From Spirochaetaceae bacterium (lineage in GTDB: Bacteria > Spirochaetota > Spirochaetia > UBA9216): a stretch of DNA of 25,194 nucleotides. Of the stretch, positions 14,281 to 22,416 are shown in pieces. Both the position numbers and the translations under genes were made by a program. The notes below the pieces were generated by a model that saw only the letters and a list, made by a program, of their open reading frames with translations, was not told the origin of the DNA and searched no databases. Where the stretch lies: positions 1 through 25,194 of the forward strand of contig JAQQAK010000238.1 in assembly GCA_028527945.1 (NCBI GenBank), written 5' to 3'. Every line of letters begins with the position of its first letter. Position 1 is the first letter of the stretch.

Positions 14281-14453
14281 CAGTGATTGACGGACTTGAA
14301 GATATGCAAGCGTCAATTGCAGATAGATTTGGATTTACCCTTGCAGAGGTCGAAGGGATGAAATTATCCAGGCTTGAGTTCTGGTACGGCAAAGCGGTTG
14401 AGTTCCACAAACAGGAATTGAAACTTATGGGAGTAAAAACGGCGGATGAATAG
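13855..14453 (+). CDS. Tail assembly chaperone, -1 frameshift extended product (GT-like)
   Basis: Reading on in the -1 frame from the slippery site gives about 58 further codons to TAG 14451-14453, total about 199 aa. The extension reads ...D-G-L-E-D-M-Q-A-S-I-A-D-R-F-G-F and later S-R-L-E-F-W-Y-G-K-A-V-E-F-H, helical and charged, and has no ribosome site or usable start of its own, so it is reached only by frameshifting. In the known lambda gpG/gpGT system and its relatives the longer form recruits tail tube protein. Overlaps the next gene by 8 bases. Confidence 0.75.
14268..14274 (+). promoter_or_regulatory. -1 ribosomal frameshift site T_TTT_TTC
   Basis: In the frame of the chaperone gene the codons read aaT TTT TTC, six bases before its TAA stop. 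Tandem slippage of two phenylalanine tRNAs onto TTT TTT gives the -1 frame, which stays open for 59 codons. This is a canonical X_XXY_YYZ heptamer, at the place where frameshifting is conserved in tailed phages. Confidence 0.8.
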
Positions 14454-15135
14454 TAGCATAGTTATGTCATCAAAAACTGATTATAAAGCGTTTCTCAAAG
14501 TGATGCAGATCATCGACAAACAAGCTGCGCCCGCTTATGCTGCTGAAACTCTCAATCAAACCGCAGACTCTGTTACCCGTCAACAGGAGCGGAATATCAG
14601 AAAACGAATGATCGTCCGTTCAAAATATACAATCAATTCTACGATGATGGCAGGGGCAAAACCTTATAGAGCTTTGAATAAAGCCCGAGGCCGCGATATC
14701 AACCGAATGTTTAGCCGGTCCGGTTCAGTGTCGCCCTATCTATGGATGCAGGATCTACAGGGTAATAAAGATTTCATAGAGAAAGGGCTGTTTGGGGGAG
14801 CAGTTCCTATTCCACTACTCAAAGTAAGGATCTCCAAAAGCAAGAAGAAATCTATTGCAAAAAAATATCGTCTTGGTCCTCTGGACAGATTGAGTTCTGG
14901 CGAGTTTAAAAACGATCAATTTATTGGTCGCCCGCGTGGTGGAGGGGCAAAAGGTTTATATCAACGAATCGGTGATAAAGACGTCATGCTCCGAAATCTC
15001 GAATCAAAGCAAATAAGAATCAAAGACACGAACTTCCATGAAGACGCGGTAAAAAGAAGAGCGACTGCTTCACTTATTTATGCCCGGTTTAAACGCTCGT
15101 CAATTCGGGAACTTAAACGTAAGGGGGTGATCTGA
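14446..15135 (+). CDS. Basic putative minor tail protein (possibly gpZ-like), 229 aa
   Basis: ATG 14446 lies within the end of the chaperone extension; GGGAG at 14430-14434 may serve as ribosome site. The product is strongly basic. Residues about 30-65 (A-A-E-T-L-N-Q-T-A-D-S-V-T-R, then R-N-I-R-K-R-M-I-V-R-S-K-Y) resemble the N-terminal helix pair of lambda gpZ-type minor tail proteins, and the end V-K-R-R-A-T-A-S-L-I-Y-A-R-F-K-R-S fits too, but the likeness is by eye. Mu has no gene here between chaperone and tape measure, so this is an insertion relative to that order. A tail-end completion role is an inference. Confidence 0.5.
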   Translation: MNSSIVMSSKTDYKAFLKVMQIIDKQAAPAYAAETLNQTADSVTRQQERNIRKRMIVRSKYTINSTMMAGAKPYRALNKARGRDINRMFSRSGSVSPYLWMQDLQGNKDFIEKGLFGGAVPIPLLKVRISKSKKKSIAKKYRLGPLDRLSSGEFKNDQFIGRPRGGGAKGLYQRIGDKDVMLRNLESKQIRIKDTNFHEDAVKRRATASLIYARFKRSSIRELKRKGVI

Positions 15136-16925
15136 TGCCTAAACCTAAAGTAAGCACCACCTTTGCAATGGTTGATAAAATGACTTCCCCAATGCGGAAA
15201 ATGCAGAAAAATGTTACCCGCATAGCCGGAGCAGTCGGCGGAGTCTTTATAACCGGAAAGATTGCGCAGGGTGTTAAATCATTCGTAACCGAGGCAAGTA
15301 AGATTGAAGACGCAACCGCCGGGTTTACTCCACTTATGGGCGGAGTTCAGAAGGCGACTGATCTTGTCGGACAGCTCAACAAAACCGCAGCTACAACGCC
15401 GTTTCAGTTTGACAGCATCTCCAAAGCGTCAAAACAGCTCTTGCCGGTAATGAATCAGGACATAAACAAAACAGTAAAAACATTCCGAATGCTTGGCGAT
15501 ACCGCCGGAGGAAACGCTCAAAAGCTTGATTCAATAACCCGCGGATACACAAAGGCCATGCTTAAAAACAAGGTCGATATGGAATCTCTGAACATGATTG
15601 CCGAGGCAGGAGTCCCTATCTATTCAGAATTAGCAGACTCAATGGGTGTCTCTGTTCAGAAGATGATGAAAATGAGTTCGGCTGGAAAAATCTCATCAAA
15701 AGACCTTACAAAAGCATTTGAAAAAATGACATCCGAAGGCGGAGTATTCTACAAGGGTATGGAGATTGCAAGCAAAACTCTTACCGGTAAAATGTCACCG
15801 CTTAAAGACAATATCAATTTGACAAAGGCCGCAATTGGAGAATCCCTTTTACCGACGCTAAAACCTCTTATAGACCGTGCAATTGAAATAGCCGGTAAAA
15901 TGAGGGAATGGGTATCAGCAAATCAGGATCTAATCAATCAGAAAATTGCAGACACAATTGAAAAAATAAAAGACGTTTCGAGCAAACTCACAAAAGCATG
16001 GAAGAACGGATTAATTCCGGCTCTTATCGGGTTTGGTACAACAATGAAAGTCGTTTCTGTCGCTGTGACAGCTTGGAAAAGTTATAAAAAAGCTGCTGAA
16101 GCGGCGACTGTTGCACAGTACATCATGAATGCGGCGTCAAAAGCATTTTCAAAATCAAACTTGATTGTGCTTGGAATTTCAGTGGCTATTGCCGCAATCA
16201 TTCTGCTTTATAAAAACTGGGAAAAGGTGTCAAGTTTTTTTAAACAATACGGAGATGTAATTCTTGGAGTCTTATCGGCAGTTGGAACAGGGGTTATTGC
16301 TCTGACTATTGCGACCAAAGCTTTTGGGGTTGTTGCCTCAGCTAATCCATTTGTAATGATAATTGCGGGAGCTATAGCGCTTATTGCAATAATCATATCT
16401 GTTATTAAAAATTGGGATAAAATAAAAGAAAAAGCCTCTTCTGTATTTGGCTCTGCAAGGGATTCCGTTACAGGTTTTGCAAAATCAACATGGAATTGGT
16501 TTAATAAGATTTTAGATAACCCATTCATAGCTGCAGCAAGTACAATCCTTATGCCGTGGGTAACGATTCCGGCATTGATAGTAAAAAATTGGGAAGCGGT
16601 ACAAGATACACTGCTTAGTGTTTTTAACAAAGTCAAAAAACCTTTTGAAGCAGTGGGCAAGTTTTTCAAAGGGGTATTTGACGCAAATTCAGATTTTAAT
16701 ATATCTCAAGCCAATGGTCAGGCAAACGCAGACGTATCAAATTTTGGCCTCATTGGTAAAAATGATGCAATCATTCAAAATTCAGTCAACTCAACAGAAT
16801 GGTATGGAAATCTTGATATAACAGGAGTGCCTTCAGGCAGTACTTTTAAATATAGTGGAGAACATGCTCCTGAAGTAACTCTTGACACCGGGTTTGATGG
16901 TGGGAGGTTAAGCAGTGTTTACTGA
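15135..16925 (+). CDS. Tail tape measure protein
   Basis: Sets tail length and is ejected with DNA. ATG 15135 (TGATG overlap) with AAGGGGGTGA upstream. The 596-aa product starts with a basic, phage-typical tape-measure segment (M-V-D-K-M-T-S-P-M-R-K-M-Q-K-N) and a Gly/Thr-rich region with F-Q-F-D-S-I-S-K-A-S-K. Several hydrophobic helices lie around residues 295-470 (for example I-V-L-G-I-S-V-A-I-A-A-I-I-L-L, and F-V-M-I-I-A-G-A-I-A-L-I-A-I-I-I). These could form a channel in the inner membrane during infection. From about residue 515 the chain becomes Asn/Ser/Gly-rich and beta-like, an unusual end for a tape measure. At about 1.5 angstrom per residue this predicts a fairly short tail (roughly 90 nm). 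Confidence 0.88.
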   Translation: MPKPKVSTTFAMVDKMTSPMRKMQKNVTRIAGAVGGVFITGKIAQGVKSFVTEASKIEDATAGFTPLMGGVQKATDLVGQLNKTAATTPFQFDSISKASKQLLPVMNQDINKTVKTFRMLGDTAGGNAQKLDSITRGYTKAMLKNKVDMESLNMIAEAGVPIYSELADSMGVSVQKMMKMSSAGKISSKDLTKAFEKMTSEGGVFYKGMEIASKTLTGKMSPLKDNINLTKAAIGESLLPTLKPLIDRAIEIAGKMREWVSANQDLINQKIADTIEKIKDVSSKLTKAWKNGLIPALIGFGTTMKVVSVAVTAWKSYKKAAEAATVAQYIMNAASKAFSKSNLIVLGISVAIAAIILLYKNWEKVSSFFKQYGDVILGVLSAVGTGVIALTIATKAFGVVASANPFVMIIAGAIALIAIIISVIKNWDKIKEKASSVFGSARDSVTGFAKSTWNWFNKILDNPFIAAASTILMPWVTIPALIVKNWEAVQDTLLSVFNKVKKPFEAVGKFFKGVFDANSDFNISQANGQANADVSNFGLIGKNDAIIQNSVNSTEWYGNLDITGVPSGSTFKYSGEHAPEVTLDTGFDGGRLSSVY

Positions 16926-18174
16926 TCGCCTCCGTGAAATGAAATATATCAGCAACTCAGGCAATGAGTTTACTCTTCAATTCGAAGGGCTTACACGGAC
17001 TGGAGGCAAAAAGGCTCCGATCTCGGAATATCCCGGACAAAACCAGGGAGGAGTTCAAGACCTTGGAAACGTAACGCCTACGTTTCCGGTTAATTGTTTT
17101 ATTACCGGAGCCAATTACGATAAAACAGCTGACAGTTTCTGGCAAGCTTTGCACGAAACAGGAATTGGAAGACTCATTCATCCACGATGGGGAAACGTAA
17201 ATGTTTTACCGATTCCGAATACTCAAACTGAACAATTTGTAAATGGTGCTGGACGGGCAGTTTTTGACATTACTTTTATTCGCGCAGACAATAAATCTTT
17301 TGAATATCCTCAAGTTTCAACTGATTTTGCAAGCACTGTCACATCTAAAGTTGATGATGCAGCCGAAACAATAGCTGATTCAGTTCCGGAAGAAGTCTCA
17401 GCCGTAGGCGTTCTTGCGACACTCACTGAAAAAGTCTCATCATCGGTAGACGAAATAGAAGACGGTTTCGACACAATCACAGATATGACCGATGATGTGA
17501 AAGAAAGTATCAGCGAAAAAGTTTTAGCGATAACATCAGAAATTGACGATCTTGTTACATCTCCGGTCGATTTGCTTATATCGATAACAGAGCTTGTAAG
17601 ACTTCCGGCGACAATCTCGACAGATATTATTAATAAAATTGATAGCTATACCAAAATTTATGAGAACGTAATTGACGGTCTTATATCAGCTGTTGAATTA
17701 TACGCAGGCGAAACGGACTCCGACGGTAATTCGATAGCTGAAGCTACCGGACAAATTGCCGTAGCAACCGTAACCGCCGTAGCCATAGCCGCGGCCGAAA
17801 GTACAACAGCCGGAGATATAAATACCCGGGACGATGCTGCAGAAGTTGTCGAAAGCCTGACAGAGCTTGCAGAAAGCATTCAAGCCTCGATTGAAGAGCT
17901 GGAATCTGCCGGAGATTTTTCCGCAAGTTATGATCTGTCACTCACCCTTGAATTAACGATTTCAGCGGCAGTATCAGGTTTGATTGATGAGGCTCTTAAT
18001 CTGCCGGCAGAACGAACAATCACACTTGAAAGGGCTGTCCCGCCTACAGTTCTTTATTATGAATTGTTTGGAAATCTTGACGATCTTGACGACTGGATGA
18101 CCTATAACAATTTTTGTGATAACGAAATACTTTTAATCCCTCGAGGGCGGGAGGTTCGTTGGTATGTCGAATAA
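16915..18174 (+). CDS. Baseplate / DNA circularisation protein, Mu gpN family
   Basis: GTG 16915 with GGGAGG at 16902-16907, overlapping the tape measure by 11 bases. The N-terminal ~125 residues match the Mu gpN N-domain: F-E-G-L-T-R-T-G-G-K-K, E-Y-P-G-Q-N, then D-L-G-N-V-T-P-T-F-P-V and G-R-L-I-H-P-R-W-G-N-V. The protein joins the baseplate hub to the tail tube. The central region (residues about 135-345) is very rich in Ser, Thr, Glu and Asp with helical heptads and few aromatics, likely an elongated coiled-coil stretch. Length 419 aa, somewhat below Mu gpN (around 490). Confidence 0.85.
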   Translation: MFTDRLREMKYISNSGNEFTLQFEGLTRTGGKKAPISEYPGQNQGGVQDLGNVTPTFPVNCFITGANYDKTADSFWQALHETGIGRLIHPRWGNVNVLPIPNTQTEQFVNGAGRAVFDITFIRADNKSFEYPQVSTDFASTVTSKVDDAAETIADSVPEEVSAVGVLATLTEKVSSSVDEIEDGFDTITDMTDDVKESISEKVLAITSEIDDLVTSPVDLLISITELVRLPATISTDIINKIDSYTKIYENVIDGLISAVELYAGETDSDGNSIAEATGQIAVATVTAVAIAAAESTTAGDINTRDDAAEVVESLTELAESIQASIEELESAGDFSASYDLSLTLELTISAAVSGLIDEALNLPAERTITLERAVPPTVLYYELFGNLDDLDDWMTYNNFCDNEILLIPRGREVRWYVE

Positions 18175-19267
18175 ATCTCCCGCGTCCCTCACTAATCAGT
18201 CAAAAATTACAATGAAAGTAGATAATGAAATCCTATCAGGCTGGCAGGGTTTGACGGTGGCTCTCTGCATTGACGCTTGTTCAAATGCGTTCAGTTTTTC
18301 TTTGCCCTGGAATCCTACACCCGAGAATCGAGCAAGATTCAGGCCATATTGCAAAAGAAATAAGCTCGGGAAGAGTGAAGGGTTACAAAAAATATATATT
18401 TATCTCGATGATACAAAAATCTTAACGGGTTATCTGGAAAAACCACATTTTCATACCGGAGCAGATGGGCGTACTGCGAATCTGCAAGGTCGCAGTGCAT
18501 CAGGAATCATGATGGAAATCTCAGCGGGGCCTCCTTTTCAATATTCAAAGGTTATGTTTAATACGCTTTCAAAAAAGCTGTATCAAGCCTTATATTCCAA
18601 AGCAACTGGCGGAATTGCTTACGCTTCTCCTGACTTCGGCCCTATAGGAGAGGTCTCGATCGCCCCGGGACAAACAATGTGGGACGTGTTTTCAAAGCTC
18701 GCGTCAGCACAAGGACTTTGGGCGAGACCGACAGCTGGTGGAGAACTTGAATTTACTCAATTTTCAAGTTCTCAAAAATCAGTGGCATATCTTGAAGAAG
18801 GGAAAGGTCCTGTTCGTTCGGTAGATACCGATCACGATGTAACAAAACGATTTCAACGTTACATGGTTGTAGGAACTTACGAGGGAGACTCCTCACAGAC
18901 AGAGATTTATGATTATGAAACTTTCGGCATAGCAATCCGAGGACGCAAAATCCAACAGCTTGATCAGCAAACAACAGATATAAAAACTGCTGCAAAGTTC
19001 GCCAGAGCTCGTGCCCTCATTGATAGCTACAGCGTAACAGCCATTGTTGACGGTTGGCACTATAATGGTCAACTCTGGACACCCGGAGAAATTGTAACTA
19101 TAAAGGCTCCCGGAGCATTTATCGATAAAGACACCCGGCTCATTATTCGTAGGGCAAGCCTATCTATAGATGAATCCGGAGGGCAAACAGCGACGCTCGA
19201 TCTTACGCTTCCGCAAGCGTTCGATAATTCAGATATCAGCTCAGGAGATCTGCCATGGGTTGGTTAG
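18164..19267 (+). CDS. Baseplate hub protein, Mu gp44 (gpP) family
   Basis: ATG 18164 behind GGGCGGGAGG. The 367-aa product has the hub pattern of Mu gp44/P2 gpD: a beta-rich first part with G-W-Q-G-L-T-V-A-L-C-I-D and F-S-F-S-L-P-W-N-P, then Y-L-E-K-P-H-F-H near 94, a helical part with L-A-S-A-Q-G-L-W-A-R-P-T (around residue 190), and a C-terminal domain with D-G-W-H-Y-N-G-Q-L-W-T-P-G-E. It trimerises, holding the spike below the tube. Overlaps the gpN gene by 11 and the spike gene by 13 bases. Confidence 0.9.
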   Translation: MSNKSPASLTNQSKITMKVDNEILSGWQGLTVALCIDACSNAFSFSLPWNPTPENRARFRPYCKRNKLGKSEGLQKIYIYLDDTKILTGYLEKPHFHTGADGRTANLQGRSASGIMMEISAGPPFQYSKVMFNTLSKKLYQALYSKATGGIAYASPDFGPIGEVSIAPGQTMWDVFSKLASAQGLWARPTAGGELEFTQFSSSQKSVAYLEEGKGPVRSVDTDHDVTKRFQRYMVVGTYEGDSSQTEIYDYETFGIAIRGRKIQQLDQQTTDIKTAAKFARARALIDSYSVTAIVDGWHYNGQLWTPGEIVTIKAPGAFIDKDTRLIIRRASLSIDESGGQTATLDLTLPQAFDNSDISSGDLPWVG

Positions 19268-19821
19268 AAAAGGTTACAGGAATCAGCTTTGATACAAAAG
19301 GCTCAGCACCTGGAAAAGCTGTGCTTGTCAAAACAGAAGACCCTTGTGATACGGAGCAAAATCGTGAAAATGAAATGTATCACGCTCCAGGTGTAAGCTC
19401 TGCACCGACAAAGGGAGACAGGGCAATAGCATTATCTCTTAAGACTGGTGCGCGTGTAATTATAGCTTCTCATAACTACCAGGTAGAAGTTGAGCCTTCC
19501 GCGGGTGAGACGATAATCTACTCGACCAATTCTGACGGTGACACAGTAAAAGCAAAAATTAAACTCGATAATGACGGGCAGATCATTGTAAACGATGGCG
19601 AAGATTACGCTGTGGCTTATGAAGATTTGAAAGACGCCTTTGATCAGCTTGTAAAAGACCATAACGCGCTTGTCACTAAATTCAATTCCCATACTCATAC
19701 AGTCGCAACAACCGGAACAGCGGCAGCTCAATCAGGAACGGCGGCGGTTGTAGCGTCACAAGCCAGCTCATCATCAGCCGATATGAGCGGCTCAAAAATC
19801 GAAAAAGTGAGGATGCCATGA
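19255..19821 (+). CDS. Baseplate spike protein, Mu gp45 family
   Basis: The membrane-piercing tip beneath the hub. ATG 19255 with AGGAGA at 19243-19248. The 188-aa product has an N-terminal OB-like beta domain, a middle beta helix with repeated G-D-x-V/I (residues about 93-115), and the tip motif N-S-H-T-H-T near residues 144-149. In P2 gpV and relatives two H-x-H histidines from each chain bind an iron ion at the spike apex, here H146 and H148. A Ser/Ala-rich low-complexity tail follows. Ends in an ATGA overlap. Confidence 0.9.
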   Translation: MGWLEKVTGISFDTKGSAPGKAVLVKTEDPCDTEQNRENEMYHAPGVSSAPTKGDRAIALSLKTGARVIIASHNYQVEVEPSAGETIIYSTNSDGDTVKAKIKLDNDGQIIVNDGEDYAVAYEDLKDAFDQLVKDHNALVTKFNSHTHTVATTGTAAAQSGTAAVVASQASSSSADMSGSKIEKVRMP

Positions 19822-20243
19822 GCGATATATCTCTGACTTTTTCTAACGGTATTCCTGATATGGAAATTGTCAATGGACTTCCAAAAACGACAAAGGCTTT
19901 GAGTAATGCCGTTTATCTATCTCTATTTATTCCGGACTGGTGGGGGAATGCCGGCGCACCGGATGAAGAACAATACGACTCGGAAATCCCTGAAATTATG
20001 AATACTCAATTACTCAACAACCAAACCCGGCTTGATATCATCGCTGCGGCAACAAATGCCCTTGCATGGATGCAAACACTCGGCATCGTAACAACGGCGC
20101 CGGAAATAACAGCAGAAATCCCGAAAGTCGGGTTTTTATATCTCGCTGTAAAACTAACTGAACCGGAGCAGGATGATTCTACTGATTTTGTATATGCGAT
20201 CAATTGGGATTCTCAGGAAATAGAACTACAGGAGGCTGCATGA
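19818..20243 (+). CDS. Baseplate wedge protein, Mu gp46 (gp25/gpW-P2) family
   Basis: ATG 19818 with GTGAGGA at 19807-19813. The 141-aa product has the gp25-fold pattern: F-S-N-G-I-P-D-M-E-I-V-N-G near the start, P-D-W-W-G-N-A in the middle (residues about 37-43), and a helical segment L-D-I-I-A-A-A-T-N-A-L-A-W-M-Q. It starts sheath assembly at the baseplate wedge. Located between spike and gp47, as in Mu. Its stop overlaps the gp47 start. Confidence 0.85.
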   Translation: MSDISLTFSNGIPDMEIVNGLPKTTKALSNAVYLSLFIPDWWGNAGAPDEEQYDSEIPEIMNTQLLNNQTRLDIIAAATNALAWMQTLGIVTTAPEITAEIPKVGFLYLAVKLTEPEQDDSTDFVYAINWDSQEIELQEAA

Positions 20244-21331
20244 AATCAATTCCAACAATCGACGAAATAACGGAAGAAATCCTCGATGATATAGAATCTG
20301 CTGATACATCAAAGGTTCTGTTACCTAAAGCGGTTTGGCGAATACTTGCAAAGGCAATAGCTGGGGTTCAGTTCCTTTGTTATAAACTCGGCCTCTGGCT
20401 TTATAATCAAATCTTCACTCTCTATATGGACGATGATGCACTTGCCGCCAGGGGCGCTGAATACAGTCTTACCCGAACTCCGGCCGTAATATGGAAAGGT
20501 ACAGCTAAAGCAACCGGCACGGATGATACGGTTATTGAATCCGGCAAGCTTTGTACTTACGGTGATTATGCTTATGAGGTACTTGATGATGTAACAATAT
20601 CTGATGGGGAAGCTACCCTCAGCTTAAAATCTCTTGATTCAGGCGATGATGTAAATCTTGATGAGGACGATGAGCTTGAATGGTCTACGCCTCAAACTGG
20701 TCTTGATACTGTTGTCACTATTACCGAGACCACTCAATCGGGTGAAGATCAAGAAAAGAAATCTGACTTCCGTACCCGAATCCTGACAAGACAAAGAATG
20801 CAAACTCAAGCGGGGACAGCCGCTTGGTGGGTATCTCTCGCGCTCGAAATAGCGGGATTGTCGGAAGCATTTGCTTATAACACCTCTCCGGGTGTCGTAT
20901 CAATCTATCCTCTGACTGACGATGATGATCCGGAAAACAGAATACCAGGTGAATCAAAACTAACTGAAGGGGCAAAATATCTGAGTGATACTTCAAGGCG
21001 GTTGTTTTTGGCAACGGTAAATGTCCTTGCTTTCACCGAGCTATCTTTCGATATCACGATAACCGGATTATCTACAGATACCACAGCTATGAGAACATCT
21101 ATCAAGTCGGCAATCGAAGATTATTTATATGCACGGCGACCAACTCAATATGATGATGAGGTTAATCCGAAGAATGTTGTCAGTACCGCTGAAATTACTT
21201 CTTTGCTTGTCGATGCAGGGGCGACTACCGGGATAGTAACCCTTAAATATGGTTCAACGGAAATCACAAGCAAAACGCTTTTATATTACCAGCTTGCAAA
21301 ACTCGGAACTTTAACATGGGAGGATAACTAA
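20240..21331 (+). CDS. Baseplate wedge protein, Mu gp47 / P2 gpJ family
   Basis: ATG 20240 with GGAGG at 20231-20235; a longer open frame back to 20204 has no such site. The 363-aa product shows P-T-I-D-E-I, Y-N-Q-I-F-T-L-Y-M-D-D-D, and then G-A-E-Y-S-L-T-R-T-P-A, the usual start of gpJ-type wedge proteins; it also has F-R-T-R-I-L-T-R-Q-R-M-Q-T-Q-A-G and a C-terminal repeat domain. It joins the baseplate core to the fibre region. In Mu it is followed directly by gp48; here a propeller gene intervenes. Confidence 0.88.
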   Translation: MKSIPTIDEITEEILDDIESADTSKVLLPKAVWRILAKAIAGVQFLCYKLGLWLYNQIFTLYMDDDALAARGAEYSLTRTPAVIWKGTAKATGTDDTVIESGKLCTYGDYAYEVLDDVTISDGEATLSLKSLDSGDDVNLDEDDELEWSTPQTGLDTVVTITETTQSGEDQEKKSDFRTRILTRQRMQTQAGTAAWWVSLALEIAGLSEAFAYNTSPGVVSIYPLTDDDDPENRIPGESKLTEGAKYLSDTSRRLFLATVNVLAFTELSFDITITGLSTDTTAMRTSIKSAIEDYLYARRPTQYDDEVNPKNVVSTAEITSLLVDAGATTGIVTLKYGSTEITSKTLLYYQLAKLGTLTWEDN

Positions 21332-22416
21332 TGGATAGAACAAGTGCGACAAACAGCGAAGACGGTCTTTATACAGATTTGGATGTCTCTACTGGTGTTG
21401 CTGGAACAGCAATAAGAGCAGCTGATAAAAACGCTATTCAGGAAGAATTGATGAACGTTATTGAAAATGCTGATCTCACTCCTGATTCCGATAATTGGAC
21501 ACAACTGCTGCAAGGGATTAGGCGTGAGATACGAAAAGCAGTTATCCCAATAAATGATACTTGGAAAAATATATATACCTTTGATTCTTCTATAGAAGTC
21601 GCGCTATGTGGTGGTGTTGATACTTTTTTTGTGGGACCCCATGATAAAAACATTTATCAATCTACCGATAACGGAGAGTCTTGGAAAACAGTCGCTACTC
21701 TTGATTCATATGCAACCGCAATGGCTTATGCCAATGATATTATTTTGGTAGGCACTTATTCGGGAAGTATATGGCGATCTTCAGATAATGGAGATTCTTG
21801 GGAAAAAGTTTATAGTGATTTTTCAAAGCGTATATACAAATTTGCATACACAGAAGATGGGTGGATAGTAGGCGGCAATCTATCTGGAATCCTTTATAAA
21901 TCCACTGACGATGGAGAGTCTTGGGATACAGTCCTTGATTTAGAAGATGATGATGCATATTTTCCTATAGTTATTTACGGGGGAGGAATTGCTATAGCTG
22001 GCAGCAGTAATGGCATTATCTATAAATCAGCTGACAACGGAGATTCCTGGAGTAAGATTCAACAGTTGAGTAGTTATAGATTCTATGATGGTTATTATCA
22101 TAATGGAGTTTTTGTTGTGAGTATGTCTGACGCAACAATATGGAGATCCACAGACGACGGAGAGTCTTGGGATAATACGTTATCAGCAGACAATAAAATA
22201 AAAACACTTTCACAAGGCAATGGGACTGCCTTTGCTGGTGAAACCTCTACTTATGCACTTTACAAATCCACCGATGATGGAGAATCTTGGGAAAAAGTCG
22301 CTACTCTTGATGGTTCTATATCGGCACAAGCATATAGTAATGGAGTATTTCTCCTTATTGCTGGGGGGAAGCTTGTTTATCGTCCTTTTCTGCCAGACAA
22401 TTTGAAGGATATTTAA
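21331..22416 (+). CDS. Tail fibre / receptor-binding protein with Asp-box beta-propeller
   Basis: ATG 21331 (TAATG overlap) behind GGGAGGA. The first ~70 residues are a helical attachment part (I-R-A-A-D-K-N-A-I-Q-E-E-L-M) shared by many phage fibres. The remainder is seven ~40-residue repeats. Six hold an Asp-box of form S-x-D-(N/D)-G-(E/D)-S-W, starting at 21661, 21778, 21901, 22027, 22147 and 22267, spaced 39-42 codons; the seventh lacks it and ends L-L-I-A-G-G-K-L-V-Y-R-P-F. This predicts a seven-bladed BNR/Asp-box propeller, as in sialidases and other glycan binders. Sialidase catalytic residues are not evident, so binding rather than cleavage is likelier. No fibre chaperone gene is near. 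Confidence 0.8.
   Translation: MDRTSATNSEDGLYTDLDVSTGVAGTAIRAADKNAIQEELMNVIENADLTPDSDNWTQLLQGIRREIRKAVIPINDTWKNIYTFDSSIEVALCGGVDTFFVGPHDKNIYQSTDNGESWKTVATLDSYATAMAYANDIILVGTYSGSIWRSSDNGDSWEKVYSDFSKRIYKFAYTEDGWIVGGNLSGILYKSTDDGESWDTVLDLEDDDAYFPIVIYGGGIAIAGSSNGIIYKSADNGDSWSKIQQLSSYRFYDGYYHNGVFVVSMSDATIWRSTDDGESWDNTLSADNKIKTLSQGNGTAFAGETSTYALYKSTDDGESWEKVATLDGSISAQAYSNGVFLLIAGGKLVYRPFLPDNLKDI
21661..22290 (+). repeat. Six Asp-box coding repeats (about 120 bases each)
   Basis: Each unit contains a GA(T/C)(A/G)A(T/C)GGAGA-type core followed by (T/G)C(T/C)TGG, encoding the Asp-box. Neighbouring copies share up to ~14 identical bases, enough for unequal recombination. The spacing is 117, 123, 126, 120 and 120 bases. 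Confidence 0.75.

Noticed and set aside
16208..16669. 153-codon minus-strand frame opposite the tape measure
   Set aside because: Opposite a hydrophobic, compositionally biased region, which often leaves long antisense frames open; no start context.
21661..22290. The ~120-base repeats in the fibre gene as a DNA-level mobile or CRISPR-like repeat
   Set aside because: They are in frame, divergent between the boxes, and explained by the Asp-box propeller blades.
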